A stretch of DNA of 64,000 nt from Prorocentrum cordatum (Eukaryota > Sar > Dinophyceae > Prorocentrales > Prorocentraceae). A program made the position numbers and the translations under genes. Each line of letters opens with the position of its first letter. The first letter of the stretch is position 1. The notes beneath the pieces were generated by a model. It worked only from the letters and a program-made list of their open reading frames with translations. It did no database searches and was not told the DNA's origin. Where the stretch lies: positions 46,980 through 110,979 of the forward strand of contig CAUYUJ010000660.1 in the NCBI GenBank assembly GCA_963575745.1, given 5' to 3'. Shown piece after piece: positions 61,509 through 64,000 of the stretch.

Positions 61509-61630
61509 AAGTCCGGCATGTCCCTCTAAAGGCGGAGAGACCTCAGGAATCGTTAAAAAATTGTCTGGGGGCGACTTGCCGACTGCATCTGGCCATTGCG
61601 GAACATATTTAGACTTGGCCGAGCGGGGTC
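61509..61630. mobile_element. D-family element, copy D5, right end degraded
   Basis: Left CAAGTCCGGCATGTCCCTCT, interior TTGTCTGGGGGCGACTTGC. No clear right arm before F4 begins. Confidence 0.6.
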
Positions 61631-61848
61631 CGTCCGAGGAGTTCGACGAAGGGAAACGCCATAAACAGAAACTTTTGGCGCTCCGCGCGGATTCCTTGGA
61701 TCCGCGCGGCCCCCCCTGCGGCGCCTCCGGCGCCGCCCCTGGCGCGCTCCGCTCGCGCGGGGGTGGGTGGGTCCAGCGTGGATCCAAGCAGTCCGCGCAA
61801 AGCGCCAAAAGTTGTGTCTATGGCGTTCCTTCCCTTCCTCGAAGGACG
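61631..61848. mobile_element. F-family foldback element, copy F4 (longest arms)
   Basis: 218 bp. Left CGTCCGAGGA, GAAGGGAAACGCCATAAACA, ACTTTTGGCGCTCCGCGCGG; right CCGCGCAAAGCGCCAAAAGT, TATGGCGTTCCTTCCCTTCC, GAAGGACG. Arms pair over about 70 bp with a few indels. Centre GGCGCCTCCGGCGCCGCC. Confidence 0.9.
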
Positions 61849-61881
61849 TCTCCACGGGGTGGCTGCCGCCTGCCACAGTGG

Positions 61882-62605
61882 AGAGGGGGAGGAGGAGGAG
61901 GAGGAGGAGGAGGAGGAGGAGGAGGAGGAGGAGGAGGAGGAGGAGGCAGGAGGAGGAGGAGGACGGAGGAGGAGGAGGGGAGGAGGAGAGGAGGAGGAGG
62001 TCTTATTGAGGAGAGGAGGAGGAGGAGAGGAGTGAGGAGGAGGAGGAGAGGGAGGAGGAGGAGGGAGGAGGAGGAGGAGGAGGAGGAGGAGGAGGAGGAG
62101 GAGGAGGAGGGGAGGGGAGGAGGGAGGAGGAGGGAGGAGGAGGAGGAGGAGGAGGAGGAGGAGGAGGAGGAGAGGAGGGAGGAGAGGAGGAGGAGGAGGA
62201 GGAGCGGAGGAGGAGGAGGAGGAGGAGGAGAGGAGGAGGGAGGAGGAGGAGGAGGAGGAGGAGGAGGAGGGGAGAAGGAGTGGGGAAGGGGAGGAGGAGG
62301 AGGAGGAGGAGGAGGAGGAGGAGGAGAGGAGGAAGAGGAAGAGAGGAGGAGGAGAAGGAGGAGGAGGAGGAGAGGACGGAGGAGGAGGAGGAGGAGGCGG
62401 AGAGGAGGAGGAGGGAGGAGAGGAGCGGGGAAGGGGAAGGGAGGAGGAGGAGGAGGAGGGAGGAGGAGGAGGAGGAGGAGGTAGGAGGAGGAGGAGGAGG
62501 AAGGAGGAAGAGGAAGTACGAGTAGGTAGGGGAGGAGGGGGAGGAGGAGGGAGGCGGAGGAGCCCGGAGGAGGAGGAGGAGGAGTGAGGAGGAGGAGGGA
62601 AATGC
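61882..62605. repeat. (GGA)n polypurine tract, longest in the window
   Basis: About 720 bp of nearly pure purine strand. A 372-codon plus ORF and a 370-codon minus ORF run through it and are artefacts. Confidence 0.97.
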
Positions 62606-62639
62606 CGCAGTGGCCGCCTGCCCAGTTGCCGTGTGTGCG

Positions 62640-62900
62640 GCGTCGGCCTCGGGGCGTGCTGGCTGCGGGGCCGCCCTGGCGAGGGCTCTCCTCGCGGCCG
62701 AGGGCCCTCGCGGCCGAGGGCTCTTCCGGCCGCGGGGCTCCTCTGGCAGCAGGCCTGGGCGAGAGCGTCGGCCGAGGACTGCGGCCGAGGGCTCTCACGG
62801 CCAAGGGCTCTCGCGGCCGAGGGCTCTCGCGGCCGAGGGCTCTCGCGGCCGAGGGTCTTCTCCGGCAGCAGGCCTGGGCGGGGGCGTCGGCCGAGGACTG
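62640..62900. repeat. GCGGCCGAGGGCTCTC repeat
   Basis: Tandem GGCCGAGGGCTCTCGC units (62694-62735 and 62786-62850) and a larger direct repeat, GGCAGCAGGCCTGGGCG with GGCCGAGGACTGCGGC, at 62744-62785 and 62861-62905. Confidence 0.9.
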
Positions 62901-62912
62901 CGGCGGGAATAT

Positions 62913-63075
62913 TTTAGAAGAACCAAACAAGTTGCATAAACATACAATCTCGGAGGTCCGCGCGGATTTCTCGGATCGGCGCTGGAGCCCCCCGGCGGCG
63001 CCTCCAGCGCCGATCCGAGAAATCCGCGCGTCCCTCCGAGTTTTTATGTTTATGCCACTTGTTTTGTTCCCCTAA
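62913..63075. mobile_element. F-family foldback element, copy F5
   Basis: Left TTAGAAGAACCAAACAAGTT, GCATAAACATACAATCTCGG, GTCCGCGCGGATTTCTCGGA; right TCCGAGAAATCCGCGCGTCC, CTCCGAGTTTTTATGTTTAT, GCCACTTGTTTTGTTCCCCT. Arms pair over about 70 bp. The cleanest foldback of the family. Confidence 0.9.
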
Positions 63076-63407
63076 TACTTGGGCTGAGGGCGTGGGCGCC
63101 ACTTCGGCGACCTCCTCGGCGCGGATGTCGGCGGGGGGGTGTCGGCGAGGGCGTCGGCGAAGAGTCCGGCGGGGAGGTCGGCGAGGGGTTTGGCGGTGGT
63201 CTGGACCGGGGTGTTCCACCAGGAGCTTCGGCGAGGATTGCGGCCATGTCTCGAGGGATGGTTCTGGCAAAGTGATCGGGGCCTCACTCTTCCCTCTCTC
63301 CTCTCTTCCTGCCTCCTCGCTCCTTCCCGTCTTCCTCCTCCCTCATCTCTGTATTATTCCTCTGCTGCTCGCGGCCCTGCCTGCTTCCTGCTCACGAAGA
63401 TCAGGAG
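63076..63407. other. No gene recognised; GGCGAGGG-rich
   Basis: Degenerate GTCGGCGAGGGCGTCGGCGA words at 63125-63200, then pyrimidine-rich sequence. Confidence 0.5.
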
Positions 63408-63545
63408 GGGAAGACGCACACACACAGACGCAATGAATCGTCGGCCCCCAGGAAAGTAGGGGAAAATTGGGATGTGGGGGGGGGAAAACGAAAACCCATG
63501 AAATATCAGAAAATATGGGGAATCTCGGGAGTCCATGGGCCCCTT
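63408..63545 (+). repeat. Y-family dispersed repeat, copy 4
   Basis: ACACACACAGACGCAATGAA, GTGGGGGGGGGAAAACG, ending GGGCCCCTTCAAAG. Matches copies at 57.2 and 60.8 kb. Confidence 0.7.
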
Positions 63546-63904
63546 CAAAGATGCTCGGCACTGACGTTGTCGAGCGGCTCGACTCCACCAACCCGCTGCT
63601 GCTGCTGCTGCTGCTCCTGCTCGCTCCCAGCTCCGCTCCCTCCGCTGCTGCTCTCCCCCCCCCTCGCTCCTGCTCCCCCTCGATCGGCGGGCCCGGGATC
63701 GGCTGCTGCTTCCTGCTCCTGGAGGGGCGTGTTGCTTCGTCCCTGGCCTCGGCCGCCGGCGTCCCCTCCTTTGGCCCGGTGTCGTCCCCCGCTCCCCCTC
63801 CCCCGCCGCGCCTCGCTTGCCCGCTGGCCCACCCTCCCGCTGCCTGGCCCTCCCCCTCGCCGTCCGCCCCGCTCCGCCTCTCTCCTGCTCTCGCTCCTCT
63901 TCCT
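63546..63904. other. No gene recognised; CTG run
   Basis: (CTG)n at about 63596-63627 and GC-rich, pyrimidine-biased sequence. ORFs have no domain. Confidence 0.5.
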
Positions 63905-64000
63905 CCCCCTCCTCCTCCTCCTCCTCCTCTTCCTCCTCCTCCACCTCCTCCTCCTCCTCCTCCTCCATCTCCTCCATCTGCTCCATCTCCTCCATCTCCT
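63905..64000. repeat. (TCC)n tract running off the window end
   Basis: TCC triplets changing to TCCATC hexamers in the last 40 bases. Continues beyond the window. Confidence 0.95.

Noticed and set aside
61366-62930. 370-codon ORFs in the GGA tract
   Set aside because: Poly-Glu/Arg/Gly or poly-Pro/Ser/Leu translations of a microsatellite.
1-64000. tRNA, rRNA, riboswitch or bacterial promoter features
   Set aside because: None could be recognised by eye; a covariance-model scan would be needed to exclude small RNA genes.

Overview
This window looks like gene-poor, GC-rich, repeat-saturated nuclear DNA of a dinoflagellate. No bacterial architecture (operons, ribosome binding sites, dense genes) is visible. 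Three observations point to a dinoflagellate. The one convincing gene is intronless and carries a truncated relict of the dinoflagellate trans-spliced leader (DinoSL) upstream of its ATG. A tandem array of a small ORF carries a DinoSL-like 22-mer two bases before its ATG in most units. Nearly everything else is microsatellite, satellite or short inverted-repeat element. Assignment to a genus is not possible from the sequence; the high GC would suit a Prorocentrum-like genome, but that is inference.

Layout. 0-8.1 kb: GC-rich sequence with dispersed repeats and frame-shifting, coding-like stretches but no resolvable gene. 8.1-14.6 kb: GGA polypurine tracts, a 0.54 kb segment present twice (third copy at 51.9 kb), and several inverted-repeat elements. 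15.6-20.2 kb: dispersed repeats plus a degenerate CTTGG-rich family (E) that is split by a 1.7 kb insertion. That insertion is a short-chain dehydrogenase retrogene on the minus strand (CDS 17715-18824) with 9-bp direct repeats at both ends, an A-rich 3' remnant and a relict leader. 20.5-25.0 kb: a nested layout of two GAC-rich modules around two poly-C/G modules around a 1.3 kb array of a 7-bp unit. 25.0-26.0 kb: a 90-bp tandem array running into a 100-N gap. 26.1-36.0 kb: a composite array in which five copies (B1-B5) of a ~1.28 kb element with 25-bp terminal inverted repeats alternate with ten copies (A1-A10) of a 363-bp ORF-bearing monomer. 36-49 kb: microsatellites and many small dispersed elements. 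49-55 kb: GC-rich sequence, a diverged 0.26 kb duplication, an ~84-bp satellite with alternating subtypes, and a TTTAGC/TTTAGCTTAGC array inside a nested inverted-repeat element. 55-64 kb: a dense set of foldback elements and GGA/TCC tracts.

Functionally, only the dehydrogenase can be called a gene with confidence; the 72-codon ORF of the A array is a candidate small gene family, intact in one copy (A8) and broken in the others. The main biological content is a record of retroposition and of amplification of short inverted-repeat (MITE-like) families. I label these families with letters (D, F, G, H, N, T, U, W, X, Z and others); the names are mine. All repeat boundaries were read by eye and are approximate to a few bases. 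No tRNA, rRNA or CRISPR array was recognised.
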